DNA of 64,000 nucleotides from Proteinivorax tanatarense (GCF_040267685.1 NZ_CP158367.1:1426001-1490000); one strand, 5' to 3'; positions 45,849 through 55,643 are shown, numbered from the stretch's first letter. Notes: generated by a model not told the origin, from the letters alone. Translations and numbers: made by a program.

Positions 45849-48146
45849 ATGTCGCCAAAAAGGAAGAAAAGAAGTAAAAATAAAACTTTATTTGAAAGAG
45901 AAATTTATGCAGTAGTATTGGCAACAATTTCTGGATTAGCTCTTGCCAGTTTATTAGTTCCTAATCAAGTTGGCCAAGTAGGCTCATTTATTCATAACAC
46001 ACTTCTTACAGTAGCTGGTAAAACTTCGATATTTATACCACTCTTCTTATTTATTTATAGTATAAGACTTATGTTTAAAGATGATTATTCTTTTACTATT
46101 ACAGGAAGAATGTTAGGATCTTTAATTATGTTTTTTTGCTTTTTGCTATCGGCTCATTTAATGGCCATAGAGGGCTTTGCAAATTATAGCTTTAAAGCTA
46201 TGTGGGATATAGGTGTACAGGGAGAAGGTGGGGGAGTTCTAGGTGCAATTTTGGCCACCATTTTTTTACAAGGGTTTGGATATATAGGAACAGTTATTAC
46301 TGTTATATCATTTATGTTTATAGGTATCGTATTAATACTAGATATTTCTATATCTAATGTTGTTAATCAAGTTTTTTACTACTTTAAAAAATCTTTAATT
46401 TATACTGTTGAAAAAATGTCAATTATTTTTAAAAGTCTTAATGAAAAAGTTAAACAAATATCTTTTTCCAATAAAAGCGAAGAAGATTGTGAAATAGAGC
46501 CAAAAAACGAGGAAGAAAATAGCCATACTTTTGATAACGATTATACAATAGAAGATTATGAAGATAAGAGTGTTGATCTAGATGAGAGTATATCAAGGGA
46601 TAACAATATACCCTCAAATGATAAGACAAGTAAAAGTAAAGAAGATGGGTCTGTTATAATCTCTTTTCCTCAACCTGATCAAAAAACAGTAAGTGATTTT
46701 TCAAGCTTATCTACAGAAAATCATGATAATCTTCCTAAGGTACCGTATGAATTGCCTAAACTTGAGTTGTTACAAAAAACTATACGTTTAAAAGAAAATG
46801 GTAAAAAAGTAGACATTCAACAACAAGGGAAAAAGTTGATCGAAACTTTAAATAGTTTTGGTGTCAAAGCTAAAATTACACATATCCACCGTGGACCTAC
46901 AATAACTCGTTTTGAACTTCAACCTTCTGTAGGTGTAAAAGTAAGTAAAATTCTTAACCTCAGTGACGATTTAGCGTTGAATCTAGCGTCAGCTGACATT
47001 CGAATAGAAGCTCCTATACCAGGCAAATCAGCTATCGGTATTGAAGTTCCAAATGCAACAAAAACCACTGTTTATTTGCGAGAAGTATTAGAAAGCGAAC
47101 AATTTACCAACAGCTCTTCAAAGCTTGCAATTGGGCTGGGAAAAGATATTTCAGGGCAACCAATTATTGCAGACTTTAAACAGATGCCCCATTTGCTGGT
47201 TGCCGGTGCTACAGGTGCGGGGAAAAGCGTTTGTATAAACTCTCTTATAGCAAGTATTTTATTTAAGGCAAAGCCTGACGAGGTAAAGTTTTTAATGATT
47301 GACCCTAAAGTTGTTGAATTAAATGTATATAATGGAATTCCTCATCTTCTGTCTCCTGTAGTGACCGATCCTAAAAATGCCTCCTATGCATTGAAAAAAA
47401 TGGTCAAAGAAATGGAAGACAGATATGCTAAATTTGCTGCTCTCAATGTTAAGGATATAGCTAAGTTTAATTTACATCATGAAACTGAAGAAAAATTGCC
47501 ATATGTTTTTGTGATAATTGATGAGTTGGCAGACCTTATGATGGTAGCTTCTAACGAAGTTGAAGATTGCATATGCAGATTAGCACAAAAGGCTAGAGCT
47601 GCAGGAATCCATTTAGTTGTAGCAACACAACGCCCATCAGTAGATGTAATAACAGGGATTATTAAGGCAAACATAACCTCAAGGATTGCTTTTGCAGTCT
47701 CTTCTGGAGCAGATTCAAGGACAATCTTAGATACAGGAGGGGCAGAAAAACTTCTTGGGAAAGGGGATATGCTTTTTTATCCAGTGGGGGCCTCTCAGCC
47801 TATAAGAGCTCAAAGTTCGTTTATCGATGATGATGAGGTAGAAAAGATTGTCGACTTTGTAAAGAAGAGTGAACAGCCCAATTATGATGAAAAATTTGAA
47901 GTTTCAAATGATGAAGTTCAAAAAAGCGAAGACCTAGATGACTTATTTTCTGAGGCAGCACATCTAGTTGTTGAAAATCAACAGGCTTCTATTTCATTGT
48001 TACAGCGACGCTTTAGAATTGGATATACCAGAGCAGCTAGAATTATAGATGATTTGGAAAAAATGGGCGTTGTAGGGGGATTTGAAGGAAGTAAGGCAAG
48101 AGAAGTTTTAGTTAGTAAAAATAATTTGGAAAAAATGTTGCAGTAA
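45849..48146 (+). CDS. ftsK: FtsK/SpoIIIE DNA translocase
   Basis: A 765-residue motor protein. Four N-terminal membrane helices (about 17-170), a variable acidic linker (about 205-310), the RecA-like motor with Walker A GATGAGKSVCINSLIA and Walker B VFVIIDELADLM, and a C-terminal winged-helix gamma domain (ISLLQRRFRIGYTRAARIIDDLE). The locus matches B. subtilis spoIIIE, which pumps chromosome into the forespore. Confidence 0.95.
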   Translation: MSPKRKKRSKNKTLFEREIYAVVLATISGLALASLLVPNQVGQVGSFIHNTLLTVAGKTSIFIPLFLFIYSIRLMFKDDYSFTITGRMLGSLIMFFCFLLSAHLMAIEGFANYSFKAMWDIGVQGEGGGVLGAILATIFLQGFGYIGTVITVISFMFIGIVLILDISISNVVNQVFYYFKKSLIYTVEKMSIIFKSLNEKVKQISFSNKSEEDCEIEPKNEEENSHTFDNDYTIEDYEDKSVDLDESISRDNNIPSNDKTSKSKEDGSVIISFPQPDQKTVSDFSSLSTENHDNLPKVPYELPKLELLQKTIRLKENGKKVDIQQQGKKLIETLNSFGVKAKITHIHRGPTITRFELQPSVGVKVSKILNLSDDLALNLASADIRIEAPIPGKSAIGIEVPNATKTTVYLREVLESEQFTNSSSKLAIGLGKDISGQPIIADFKQMPHLLVAGATGAGKSVCINSLIASILFKAKPDEVKFLMIDPKVVELNVYNGIPHLLSPVVTDPKNASYALKKMVKEMEDRYAKFAALNVKDIAKFNLHHETEEKLPYVFVIIDELADLMMVASNEVEDCICRLAQKARAAGIHLVVATQRPSVDVITGIIKANITSRIAFAVSSGADSRTILDTGGAEKLLGKGDMLFYPVGASQPIRAQSSFIDDDEVEKIVDFVKKSEQPNYDEKFEVSNDEVQKSEDLDDLFSEAAHLVVENQQASISLLQRRFRIGYTRAARIIDDLEKMGVVGGFEGSKAREVLVSKNNLEKMLQ

Positions 48147-48196
48147 AGAAGGATATAATAGATCAATGTCGAATAATAGTTTTGAAGATGATAGAC

Positions 48197-48210
48197 GTTA
48201 GACATCTAAC
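48197..48210. promoter_or_regulatory. Operator-like palindrome upstream of the GntR gene
   Basis: GTTAGA CA TCTAAC, a perfect inverted repeat of the GT(N)nTA...AC type bound by HutC-subfamily GntR regulators. A TATTAT at 48224-48229 may be the -10. Autoregulation is inferred. Confidence 0.55.
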
Positions 48211-48253
48211 ATTTAAATTTTTGTATTATAGTTATCATGAGGGGAGGGGAAAA

Positions 48254-48994
48254 ATGGTAGCTGTTAAACCTGATTCTAGACCACTTTATTTATTGGTAAA
48301 AGATCGTCTTTTGGAAATGATAAAAAAGGGGACTTATAAAGTAGATAGCAAACTACCTTCTGAATTTGAACTTTCAAAACTTTTTGGGGTTAGCAGACCA
48401 ACTCTTAGAGAAGCTTTAAGAGTGTTGGAAGAAGAAGGGATTTTAATAAGGAAGCATGGAATCGGAACATTTGTAAACTCTAATAAGTCCACTATAAGAA
48501 GTGGTATAGAGAAACTAAACTCGGTAACTTATGACATAGAATCCTTAAACTATACAGCAGGAACAAAGTTAATTGATTTTACAGTGAACAATAACCCCAG
48601 TGAAAAAATTAAAAGCAAGTTAAACTTAAACTCTCAAGAGCAAATTGTACAAATTGAGCGAGTTAGAACCGCTGATGGGGAACCGGTTGTGTATTGTGTA
48701 GATAGTTTGAAATTTCACAGCCAGTTTGATATAAAGGATTTTAAAGGAATAGATGATTCACTTTTGGACTTACTTTATAAGAAGTATTCTCTAGAAATAA
48801 GCTATGCAGTAACAGATATTATACCTGTAATAAGTGATGAGTTATTAAGCAAGCATTTGGGAAAAATAAAAAAAGACCCAGTTTTATTGTTGGAACAGGT
48901 CCATTTTACAAAACAAAATGTTCCCATTTTGTATTCTGAAAACTACTTTAAAAGTGATCGTTTTAAATTTCAAGTAGTTCGTAAAAGAGTTTAA
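48254..48994 (+). CDS. GntR/HutC-family regulator with UTRA domain
   Basis: A 246-residue regulator: N-terminal winged helix (PLYLLVKDRLLEMIKKG, LSKLFGVSRPTLREALRVLE) and a C-terminal UTRA ligand domain (QIERVRTADGEPVVY ... LLLEQVHF). ATG at 48254 follows GGGGAGGGGA; the longer ORF start at 48182 lacks an RBS. Immediately before a nucleoside-type importer operon, which it probably controls. Confidence 0.88.
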   Translation: MVAVKPDSRPLYLLVKDRLLEMIKKGTYKVDSKLPSEFELSKLFGVSRPTLREALRVLEEEGILIRKHGIGTFVNSNKSTIRSGIEKLNSVTYDIESLNYTAGTKLIDFTVNNNPSEKIKSKLNLNSQEQIVQIERVRTADGEPVVYCVDSLKFHSQFDIKDFKGIDDSLLDLLYKKYSLEISYAVTDIIPVISDELLSKHLGKIKKDPVLLLEQVHFTKQNVPILYSENYFKSDRFKFQVVRKRV

Positions 48995-49052
48995 ACCTTA
49001 AGGTGAGCTATACACCTTAGTTAAAAATATAAAAATCAAGGGGGTAATTTTT

Positions 49053-50147
49053 TTGAAAAAGTCATTAATTATGATTTTAGCTGCCATGATGGTGCTTTCT
49101 TTTGCACTAGCTGGCTGCGGTGCAGGGTCTGATGCTGATGATAATGGTGCCGTTGAAGAAAACGGTGAAGATCCTATCAGAGTAGGTTTAGTGTTGTCAA
49201 CAGGAGGTTTAGGAGATCAGTCTTTTAACGATGCGGCTTTTAGAGGCCTTGAACAAGCAGAAGAAGAACTGGGTATTGAGTTTGATTACTATGAACCAGA
49301 GGACTCAGCTGAGGATGAGACTGCTCTTAGACATTATGCTGAACAAGATTTTGATTTAGTGATTGGTGTAGGTTTTCAAATGCAAGATACCTTAAAGGAA
49401 GTTGCAGAGGATATGGATCACATCAACTTTGCTATCGTTGATGGTGGATATGATGAAATTCCAGAAAATGTAGCTACATTAAACTTTGCTCAACATGAAG
49501 GTTCTTTTCTTGCTGGTGCACTAGCGGCACTTGTTACAGAAGTTGACACTATCGGATTTATGGGTGGTGTCGAAGGAGCTTTAATTGGTCAATTTGAAGC
49601 TGGATTTGTTCAGGGAGCTAAACATGTTAACCCTGATGTAGATGTTGATATAAGGTATGTAGGAGACTTTGGCGATATCGATAGAGGACGTGAAACAGCT
49701 CGTGGACAAGTAGAAAGAGGAGCAGATGTAATTTACCATGCTGCTGGAGGGTCAGGAATGGGTTTGTTTGAAGTGGCTGAAGATGAAGAGATTTATGCCA
49801 TTGGTGTAGATTCTAACCAGAATATGGTTGCTCCTGGTTACGTTATTGCAAGCATGCTAAAGAGAGTTGATACAGCTGTTTATGGTATCACAGAGGCTGT
49901 TTTAAACGGAGAATTCCAAGGTGGAACAAACTATGTATTTGATCTTGCCGATGATGGTGTTGGCCTAACTTCTCTAACTGACTTAGATATTGAAGAACAA
50001 GACGCTGCTGACGCAGAGGTTATTACACAAGATGAGCTTGAAGCTATAGAAGAAATGAAGCAATCTGTTACAGCTGAGCATGCAGACAAAATTGAAGAAT
50101 TGAAACAACAAATTATAAGTGGTGAAATAGTAGTAGATATGGAGTAA
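49053..50147 (+). CDS. nupN: BMP-family nucleoside-binding lipoprotein
   Basis: A 364-residue lipoprotein: signal peptide with lipobox LAGC (Cys near residue 22), then a short acidic linker and a BMP/PnrA-type binding fold (VGLVLSTGGLGDQSFND). TTG start with AAGGGGGT upstream. With the next three genes it mirrors B. subtilis nupNOPQ, a guanosine importer; exact substrate inferred. The mature protein is strikingly acidic. Confidence 0.85.
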   Translation: MKKSLIMILAAMMVLSFALAGCGAGSDADDNGAVEENGEDPIRVGLVLSTGGLGDQSFNDAAFRGLEQAEEELGIEFDYYEPEDSAEDETALRHYAEQDFDLVIGVGFQMQDTLKEVAEDMDHINFAIVDGGYDEIPENVATLNFAQHEGSFLAGALAALVTEVDTIGFMGGVEGALIGQFEAGFVQGAKHVNPDVDVDIRYVGDFGDIDRGRETARGQVERGADVIYHAAGGSGMGLFEVAEDEEIYAIGVDSNQNMVAPGYVIASMLKRVDTAVYGITEAVLNGEFQGGTNYVFDLADDGVGLTSLTDLDIEEQDAADAEVITQDELEAIEEMKQSVTAEHADKIEELKQQIISGEIVVDME

Positions 50148-50154
50148 GTTTTTA

Positions 50155-50190
50155 AATACTGTCACACCAGTGGTGTGACAGTATTATTAT
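50155..50190 (+). terminator. Terminator/attenuator inside the importer operon
   Basis: A perfect 14-bp stem (AATACTGTCACACC with GGTGTGACAGTATT) and a 3-base loop. It likely lets the binding protein be made in excess over the transporter. Confidence 0.85.
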
Positions 50191-50247
50191 ACTAATTCGC
50201 TTTTACATTTGTTTAGATATCATTACAAACGTTAGGGGGGAAAGTCT

Positions 50248-51819
50248 ATGTCCTCAGAGAATCAATATAGTAATAGCGATGAAATAATTTTAAAGATGGA
50301 GGGAATAACTAAAGTCTTTCCAGGTGTTAAGGCAAATGATAATGTTAATTTAGAGGTTAAAAAGGGAGAAATTCATGCTTTAGTTGGCGAAAACGGAGCA
50401 GGAAAATCAACCTTAATGAATATCCTTTATGGTTTATACCAGCCTGAAGAAGGGGAAATATTTTATGATGGGAACAAAGTATCACTAGACGGTCCTATGT
50501 CATCTATAAACTTAGGGATTGGAATGGTACATCAGCATTTTATGTTAGTGGAACCCTTGACAGTGACTGAAAATATCATGCTTGGCAGCGAACCAATTAC
50601 TGGAGCTTTTTTTACAGATGATAAAAATGCTGCACGCAAGGTAAAGGATATTTCTGATAGGTATGGTTTAAAAGTTGATCCTAATGCAACAATAGAGAAT
50701 ATTCCTGTTGGAATGCAACAGAGGGTAGAAATCATTAAGATACTGTATAGGGGCGCTGATCTTCTAATTTTTGACGAACCAACTGCCGTGCTTACACCTC
50801 AAGAAATCGAAGAGTTGTTTGAGATTTTTAAGGCCTTAAAAGAGCAAGGTAAAACCATCATTTTCATTACCCATAAACTCAAAGAGGTTAAGGCTATTTC
50901 TGACAGAATTACAGTATTAAGGCAAGGAAAAACAACTGGGACAGTTGAAACTGAATCAGTAAGTGAAGAAGATATAGCAAAACTTATGGTTGGCAGGTCG
51001 GTTCTTTTACAAGTTGAGAAAGAAAAATCTAAACCTAAGAATGTGGTTTTAAATGTGGAAAATCTCACCTATAAAGATGATAGAGGTGTTGATATACTTA
51101 AAGGAATTTCTTTTGATATAAAGGAAGGAGAAATTCTTGGTTTTGCAGGTGTGGAAGGAAACGGTCAAAGCGAATTGGTTGAAATTTTGACAGGCCTTAA
51201 GAAATCAACTTCGGGAAAAGTTACGCTGAAAAATGAAGATGTAACTAATGCATCACCTATGCAATTTAAAGAATGGAAAGTGGGGCATATTCCAGAAGAT
51301 CGCCATAAGCGGGGATTAATCTTAGATTATAATCTTGCTGAAAATATGGTAATGGGGTATCATAATAAACCACCTTTTAGCAAACCTTTTTATATGAACG
51401 CAAATGCAATAAATGCCCATGCTGATAAACTAATACCAGAGTTTGATGTAAGGACTCCTGGTAGTCATGTAAAGGCAAGGTCGCTATCAGGTGGTAATCA
51501 ACAAAAAGTTATAATAGCTAGGGAATTTTCGCAGAAGCCAGACTTGCTAATTGCATCCCAGCCAACTAGAGGAGTCGACATTGGAGCTATTGAATTTATT
51601 CATAGGAGAATTATCGAGCAAAGAGATGCAGGAAAAGCTGTTATGGTAGTATCAGCAGAATTACATGAAGTGATGTCACTCAGTGATAGAATAGCTGTAA
51701 TTTATGATGGGCAAATTATTGATATAGTTGATGCTGGCTCAGTTAACGAGTTCCAGTTAGGAGCAATGATGACTGGTTCAACTCCTCAAAAGGAGGATTC
51801 TGACAATGAAAATGAGTAA
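50248..51819 (+). CDS. nupO: Nucleoside ABC importer, tandem ATPase
   Basis: A 523-residue ATPase with two ABC domains. The first has GENGAGKST and a degenerate signature (PVGMQQRVEI); the second has an atypical Walker A (GVEGNGQSE) and LSGGNQQKV, the usual asymmetry of carbohydrate/nucleoside importers (RbsA/YufO type). The stop overlaps the start of the first permease. Confidence 0.9.
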   Translation: MSSENQYSNSDEIILKMEGITKVFPGVKANDNVNLEVKKGEIHALVGENGAGKSTLMNILYGLYQPEEGEIFYDGNKVSLDGPMSSINLGIGMVHQHFMLVEPLTVTENIMLGSEPITGAFFTDDKNAARKVKDISDRYGLKVDPNATIENIPVGMQQRVEIIKILYRGADLLIFDEPTAVLTPQEIEELFEIFKALKEQGKTIIFITHKLKEVKAISDRITVLRQGKTTGTVETESVSEEDIAKLMVGRSVLLQVEKEKSKPKNVVLNVENLTYKDDRGVDILKGISFDIKEGEILGFAGVEGNGQSELVEILTGLKKSTSGKVTLKNEDVTNASPMQFKEWKVGHIPEDRHKRGLILDYNLAENMVMGYHNKPPFSKPFYMNANAINAHADKLIPEFDVRTPGSHVKARSLSGGNQQKVIIAREFSQKPDLLIASQPTRGVDIGAIEFIHRRIIEQRDAGKAVMVVSAELHEVMSLSDRIAVIYDGQIIDIVDAGSVNEFQLGAMMTGSTPQKEDSDNENE

Positions 51820-52897
51820 TAATATGAAAAGTACCCTAACAACATTGGCTTTCGCTCTTATTGCAATATTCGTAGCACTGTTAATCGGAGGGATTTTGAT
51901 ACAGTTTACCACAGAAGCTAGCATGATTGAAGCATATATAGCTTTATATAATGGAGCTTTTGGGGATTTGAGAAGTGTTTTAAATACATTGTGGCGTTCT
52001 ACCCCACTAATACTGACAGGTTTAGCTGTTGCCTTCGCTTTTAAATGTGGATTGTTTAATATAGGAGCGGAAGGACAGTTGTTAATCGGTGGGTTTGTTG
52101 CTGGTGTAGCTGGATACTCTTTTACTGGACTACCAGCTATATTACATGTGACAATTTGTATTGTTTTGGGAATGTTAGCTGGAGGAATTTGGGGTGGTAT
52201 ACCTGGACTTCTAAAAGCTAAACTAGGAGTTAATGAAGTTATTAACACAATTATGCTAAACCTTATTGCTTTGCAAATAACAGTTAGGTATGGAATAAAT
52301 CAACTTAGGTTAGAAGGGGCTGCCGATAACACTCCTAGAATAGCAGAGACAGCAGAGCTTACTAGGTTTACAGACACTTTTTTAAACGACTTGTTTAATC
52401 TTCCTGGGGGTGTTAGAGTTCATACAGGTTTTGTTTTCGCTCTTTTGGCTGCTCTATTTATATCATATCTGTTGTTCAAAACTAAAACTGGTTATGAAAT
52501 AAGAGCTGTAGGCATTAATCCCAGTGGTGCTGAATATGGCGGGATTAACGTATCAAAAAATATTTTTTTAGCAATGTTTATAAGTGGTGCGTTAGCAGGT
52601 CTTGCTGGGACTGTTGAAGTTTTGGGGACCCATAGATACTTTACTTCCGGTCTTGATGCCGGCCTTGGTTTCACAGGTATAGCTGTTGCTCTTTTAGGTA
52701 ATAGCAACCCAGGAGGAGTTATATTGGCTGGGATATTATTTGGAGCATTAACTCAAGGTGGAATGGGCATGCAGTTTGCTGGTGTTCCCAGGGAGATAGT
52801 AACAATTATTCAGGCTCTTGTTATTTTCTTTATGGCATCATTGCAGATGTTTAAGATTTTTATTGAGAAAAAGCGTGCTAAGGAGGTGGCCAAATAA
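51806..52897 (+). CDS. nupP: Nucleoside ABC importer permease 1
   Basis: A 363-residue BPD_transp_2 permease with about nine membrane helices and the AFKCGLFNIGAEGQLLIGG signature. AAAGGAGG lies within the end of the ATPase gene. YufP-like. Confidence 0.88.
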   Translation: MKMSNNMKSTLTTLAFALIAIFVALLIGGILIQFTTEASMIEAYIALYNGAFGDLRSVLNTLWRSTPLILTGLAVAFAFKCGLFNIGAEGQLLIGGFVAGVAGYSFTGLPAILHVTICIVLGMLAGGIWGGIPGLLKAKLGVNEVINTIMLNLIALQITVRYGINQLRLEGAADNTPRIAETAELTRFTDTFLNDLFNLPGGVRVHTGFVFALLAALFISYLLFKTKTGYEIRAVGINPSGAEYGGINVSKNIFLAMFISGALAGLAGTVEVLGTHRYFTSGLDAGLGFTGIAVALLGNSNPGGVILAGILFGALTQGGMGMQFAGVPREIVTIIQALVIFFMASLQMFKIFIEKKRAKEVAK

Positions 52898-53799
52898 TGA
52901 TAGATTTTTTAGCTCAGATTTTTACACTCTCAATGTTTTTTGCAGGGCTTAGAATGGCCACACCCCTAATATTAGCTTCAATGGGCGGAATCCTTTCAGA
53001 GCGTGCAGGTGTTATAAATATTGCCCTGGAGGGAATGATTTTAACAGGAGCATTTTTCGCAGTGTGGGGAAGCTATACAACTGGCAATCCTTGGTTTGGC
53101 GTTCTTTTAGCAATTATTTCCGGGATGGCCCTAGCAGCTATACACGCTGTGGTAAGTGTCTACTTTAAAGCAGATCAAGTTGTAAGTGGTACTGCTATTA
53201 ATATATTAGCTACTGGATTAACAGTATATCTTTTGCAAATATTATTTGGTGTCTCAGGGACATCACCTAGAGCAGTGCGTTTGCCACAATGGGATATTGG
53301 AATAGTAGCTTTTAATCCAATGGTTTACATCGCACTCATTTCTGTTCCTATTATTTGGGTGATTCTTTATAAAACGCCATGGGGATTGAGAATTAGGGCA
53401 GTTGGTGAACATCCTCAAGCGGCTGATACTGTAGGTATAAATGTCAATAGGTGGCGTTTTATTTGTGTCACATTAAGTGGTGCTTTTGCTGGTTTAGCTG
53501 GTGTGGCGATTTCTATTGGAGAAGGTTCCTATTTTGTTAACGGTATGAGCAGTGGTAGAGGGTTTATAGCTTTAGCTGCTATGATTTTTGGAAAATGGAA
53601 TCCCTTAGGTGCTTTAGGAGCTAGCCTTTTATTCGGCTTTACTGAAGCTATAGCCTTAAGGGCTACTTTTCAACATATCCCTTCAGAGCTTGTAAGAACT
53701 TTACCTTACGTTATAACAATTATAGTGTTAGCTGGTTTTATAGGAAGGGCAAGACCACCTAAAGCTGTAGGTAAACCTTACAATAAAGGTGAAAGATAA
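52897..53799 (+). CDS. nupQ: Nucleoside ABC importer permease 2
   Basis: A 300-residue permease with about eight membrane helices and the GGILSERAGVINIALEGMIL signature, partner of the preceding permease. The ATG overlaps the preceding stop by one base and has AAGGAGGTGG upstream. YufQ-like. Confidence 0.88.
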   Translation: MIDFLAQIFTLSMFFAGLRMATPLILASMGGILSERAGVINIALEGMILTGAFFAVWGSYTTGNPWFGVLLAIISGMALAAIHAVVSVYFKADQVVSGTAINILATGLTVYLLQILFGVSGTSPRAVRLPQWDIGIVAFNPMVYIALISVPIIWVILYKTPWGLRIRAVGEHPQAADTVGINVNRWRFICVTLSGAFAGLAGVAISIGEGSYFVNGMSSGRGFIALAAMIFGKWNPLGALGASLLFGFTEAIALRATFQHIPSELVRTLPYVITIIVLAGFIGRARPPKAVGKPYNKGER

Positions 53800-53807
53800 G
53801 AATTTTA

Positions 53808-53845
53808 AAGATATGCTGCCTTATTTTGGCTGTATATCTTTTTTT
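53808..53845 (+). terminator. Terminator after the importer operon
   Basis: AGATATGCTGCC and GGCTGTATATCT form an imperfect stem followed by a T-run. Confidence 0.75.
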
Positions 53846-53928
53846 CTGTCTTTTTTAATCATTTTGTGATATATTTATATTAAGCATGGTTTTAGTTGGT
53901 TAACCTTGAGAAGAAAAGGTGATTATTA

Positions 53929-54693
53929 ATGGAATGGTACTTCGAATATCAAATAAATGATAACAAACCTGGATTATTAGGAGATGTAGCTACTTTTTTG
54001 GGCCTTTTAGAAATCAACATTAAAATGATAAATGGTCTAGCTCCAAAAACGAGAGGGCTTATAATACGAGCTGATGACCACTCAAAAATAGTTACTCTAA
54101 AAAGAGCTCTTGAGTCATCCAATAATATTGAGGTAACAGCACTTAGGCGACCTACCCTTATTGACAAAATCAATTTACAGCATGGAAAAATGATTCATAA
54201 GTCTAGTAATGCTCCCAATACTTACTCTTTTACCAGAGATGACCTGGGAATGATGGTCGACTTTTTAGGTGGGTTAATAAACAAGTCTTCCGATGCCATA
54301 ATTGGAGTAAGGGGTATGCCACAAGTAGGCAAAACAGAGGCAATCATAGCTGCCTGTGTACATGCTAATAGAAAATGGGTACTTGTATCATCTACCATAA
54401 TGCGTCAAGTAATTCGAGGGCACTTAATGGAAGACGAATTAAATTCCGAGTGTGTTTTTGTTATTGATGGAATCGTTTCTTCTTTAAGGGCTAATGAGAA
54501 ACATAGCAAATTAATAAATGAAATTATAAAGCTACCCATTCCAAAAGTAATTGAGCATCCGGATATTTTTTTGAGGGAAACTGACTATTCAGAAAAGCTT
54601 ATCGATTATACTATAGAATTAAGGCGTTCAAAGGATGAAGAGATAAACTATGAGTTTGTTAATCAAAGCTTTTCATCTTTTGACATTAGTTAA
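53929..54693 (+). CDS. YmfK-like protein (DUF3388, ACT-like)
   Basis: A 254-residue soluble protein. The N-terminal 75 residues look like an ACT domain (NDNKPGLLGDVATFLGLLEINIKMINGL); a P-loop-like GMPQVGKTEAIIAA appears near residue 130. It matches the B. subtilis YmfK/DUF3388 family, which also precedes the RodZ-like ymfM. Function unknown. It has a good RBS (AAGGTGAT). Confidence 0.82.
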   Translation: MEWYFEYQINDNKPGLLGDVATFLGLLEINIKMINGLAPKTRGLIIRADDHSKIVTLKRALESSNNIEVTALRRPTLIDKINLQHGKMIHKSSNAPNTYSFTRDDLGMMVDFLGGLINKSSDAIIGVRGMPQVGKTEAIIAACVHANRKWVLVSSTIMRQVIRGHLMEDELNSECVFVIDGIVSSLRANEKHSKLINEIIKLPIPKVIEHPDIFLRETDYSEKLIDYTIELRRSKDEEINYEFVNQSFSSFDIS

Positions 54694-54706
54694 TGGGGGT
54701 GATCTT

Positions 54707-55594
54707 ATCAACTTATTAGAAATTGGGAAAAAATTACAAGAAGCAAGACAAGAAAAGGGATTAACAGTTGAGGATATTTGCTCAAAAACTAAAATGAAAA
54801 AAGGACAGGTTGTGGCACTAGAAAAAGGTGATGAGAACGCTTTACCACCTAAGACTTATATAAAGGGATTTATTAAATTATATGCTAAAGAAGTTGGCCT
54901 AGATTACCGCGAGTTAGTAGGAACTACAACAACAGAAACCAAGAATTCAAGAACCAAAAGAAGTAAAAAGACAGAACCTATAAAAAGGCGCACGTATGAA
55001 TCTAGCTTCGATTTTAAGGGGGTAATTTTTTTAACTGTCTTTGTGTTGATTATCGGGTTTAGTGCCTATTTGACAGCAAACTACTTTTTATCTTCATCAG
55101 AGCCTATTGGTGTAGATTTAGAAGAAGACACCTATTCAGAAAAAGAAGAGCTTGATGAAAGTAAAAGTGATGAAATGCAAGATGATGATGAAAGTGAAAC
55201 TTCTGAAACTCATGATAATGACGAAACAGAACATCCTGAAAGTGATGATGAGCTTGATGAGGACAACGACAACGGTGAAGATAAGGCCATTGTAATTGAC
55301 GAGGATAATGATGATAACAATTACTATTATTCTATTACCTCACACGAAGCTGTAACATTAAAAATTTCCTTTACGGAGCAGTGTTGGGTTAGTGTCATAG
55401 TAGATGGAGAGACAGTGCACGTTGATACCCATAATCCTGAAGACATCTATGAAGTAAATTTTGAAGAATCTGCTGAAGTTAGGGTTGGTTACCCACAAGG
55501 AATCCAGTTTTATGTAAATGAACAAGAAATAAACTTTTTTGAAGGTAATAATCCTAAAGACGCATATTTTGAGATAATAGTTGACGAGGAGTAA
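54707..55594 (+). CDS. rodZ: RodZ-like cell-shape protein (YmfM), non-canonical start
   Basis: An about 295-residue bitopic protein: N-terminal Xre-type helix-turn-helix (LQEARQEKGLTVEDICSKTKM), one membrane helix (about 108-130), a very acidic D/E-rich linker (about 140-205) and a C-terminal RodZ beta domain (VTLKISFTEQCWVSVIVDGE). A GGGGGTGAT RBS lies right before the conserved N-terminus, but the only plausible start codon there is ATC (54707); the frame's nearest ATG (54650) lies inside ymfK without a good RBS. Confidence 0.8.
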   Translation: MNLLEIGKKLQEARQEKGLTVEDICSKTKMKKGQVVALEKGDENALPPKTYIKGFIKLYAKEVGLDYRELVGTTTTETKNSRTKRSKKTEPIKRRTYESSFDFKGVIFLTVFVLIIGFSAYLTANYFLSSSEPIGVDLEEDTYSEKEELDESKSDEMQDDDESETSETHDNDETEHPESDDELDEDNDNGEDKAIVIDEDNDDNNYYYSITSHEAVTLKISFTEQCWVSVIVDGETVHVDTHNPEDIYEVNFEESAEVRVGYPQGIQFYVNEQEINFFEGNNPKDAYFEIIVDEE

Positions 55595-55615
55595 CTTTCT
55601 CGTCTTTTTTTTTTT
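55583..55615 (+). terminator. Terminator overlapping the rodZ stop
   Basis: GACGAG, loop, CTCGTC, then eleven T. Confidence 0.85.
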
Positions 55616-55643
55616 GACATTAAATGATAAACTATATTATACT
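55614..55643 (+). promoter_or_regulatory. Sigma-A promoter of rimO
   Basis: TTGACA, 18 bases, TATACT, directly behind the rodZ terminator. Confidence 0.75.

Noticed and set aside
48182-48253. Longer N-terminus for the GntR regulator
   Set aside because: It would include the operator-like palindrome and putative -10; no RBS precedes it, while GGGGAGGGGA precedes 48254.
51778-52248. 156-codon minus-strand ORF opposite the importer permease
   Set aside because: Reverse-strand shadow of a membrane protein gene; proline-rich product without family features.
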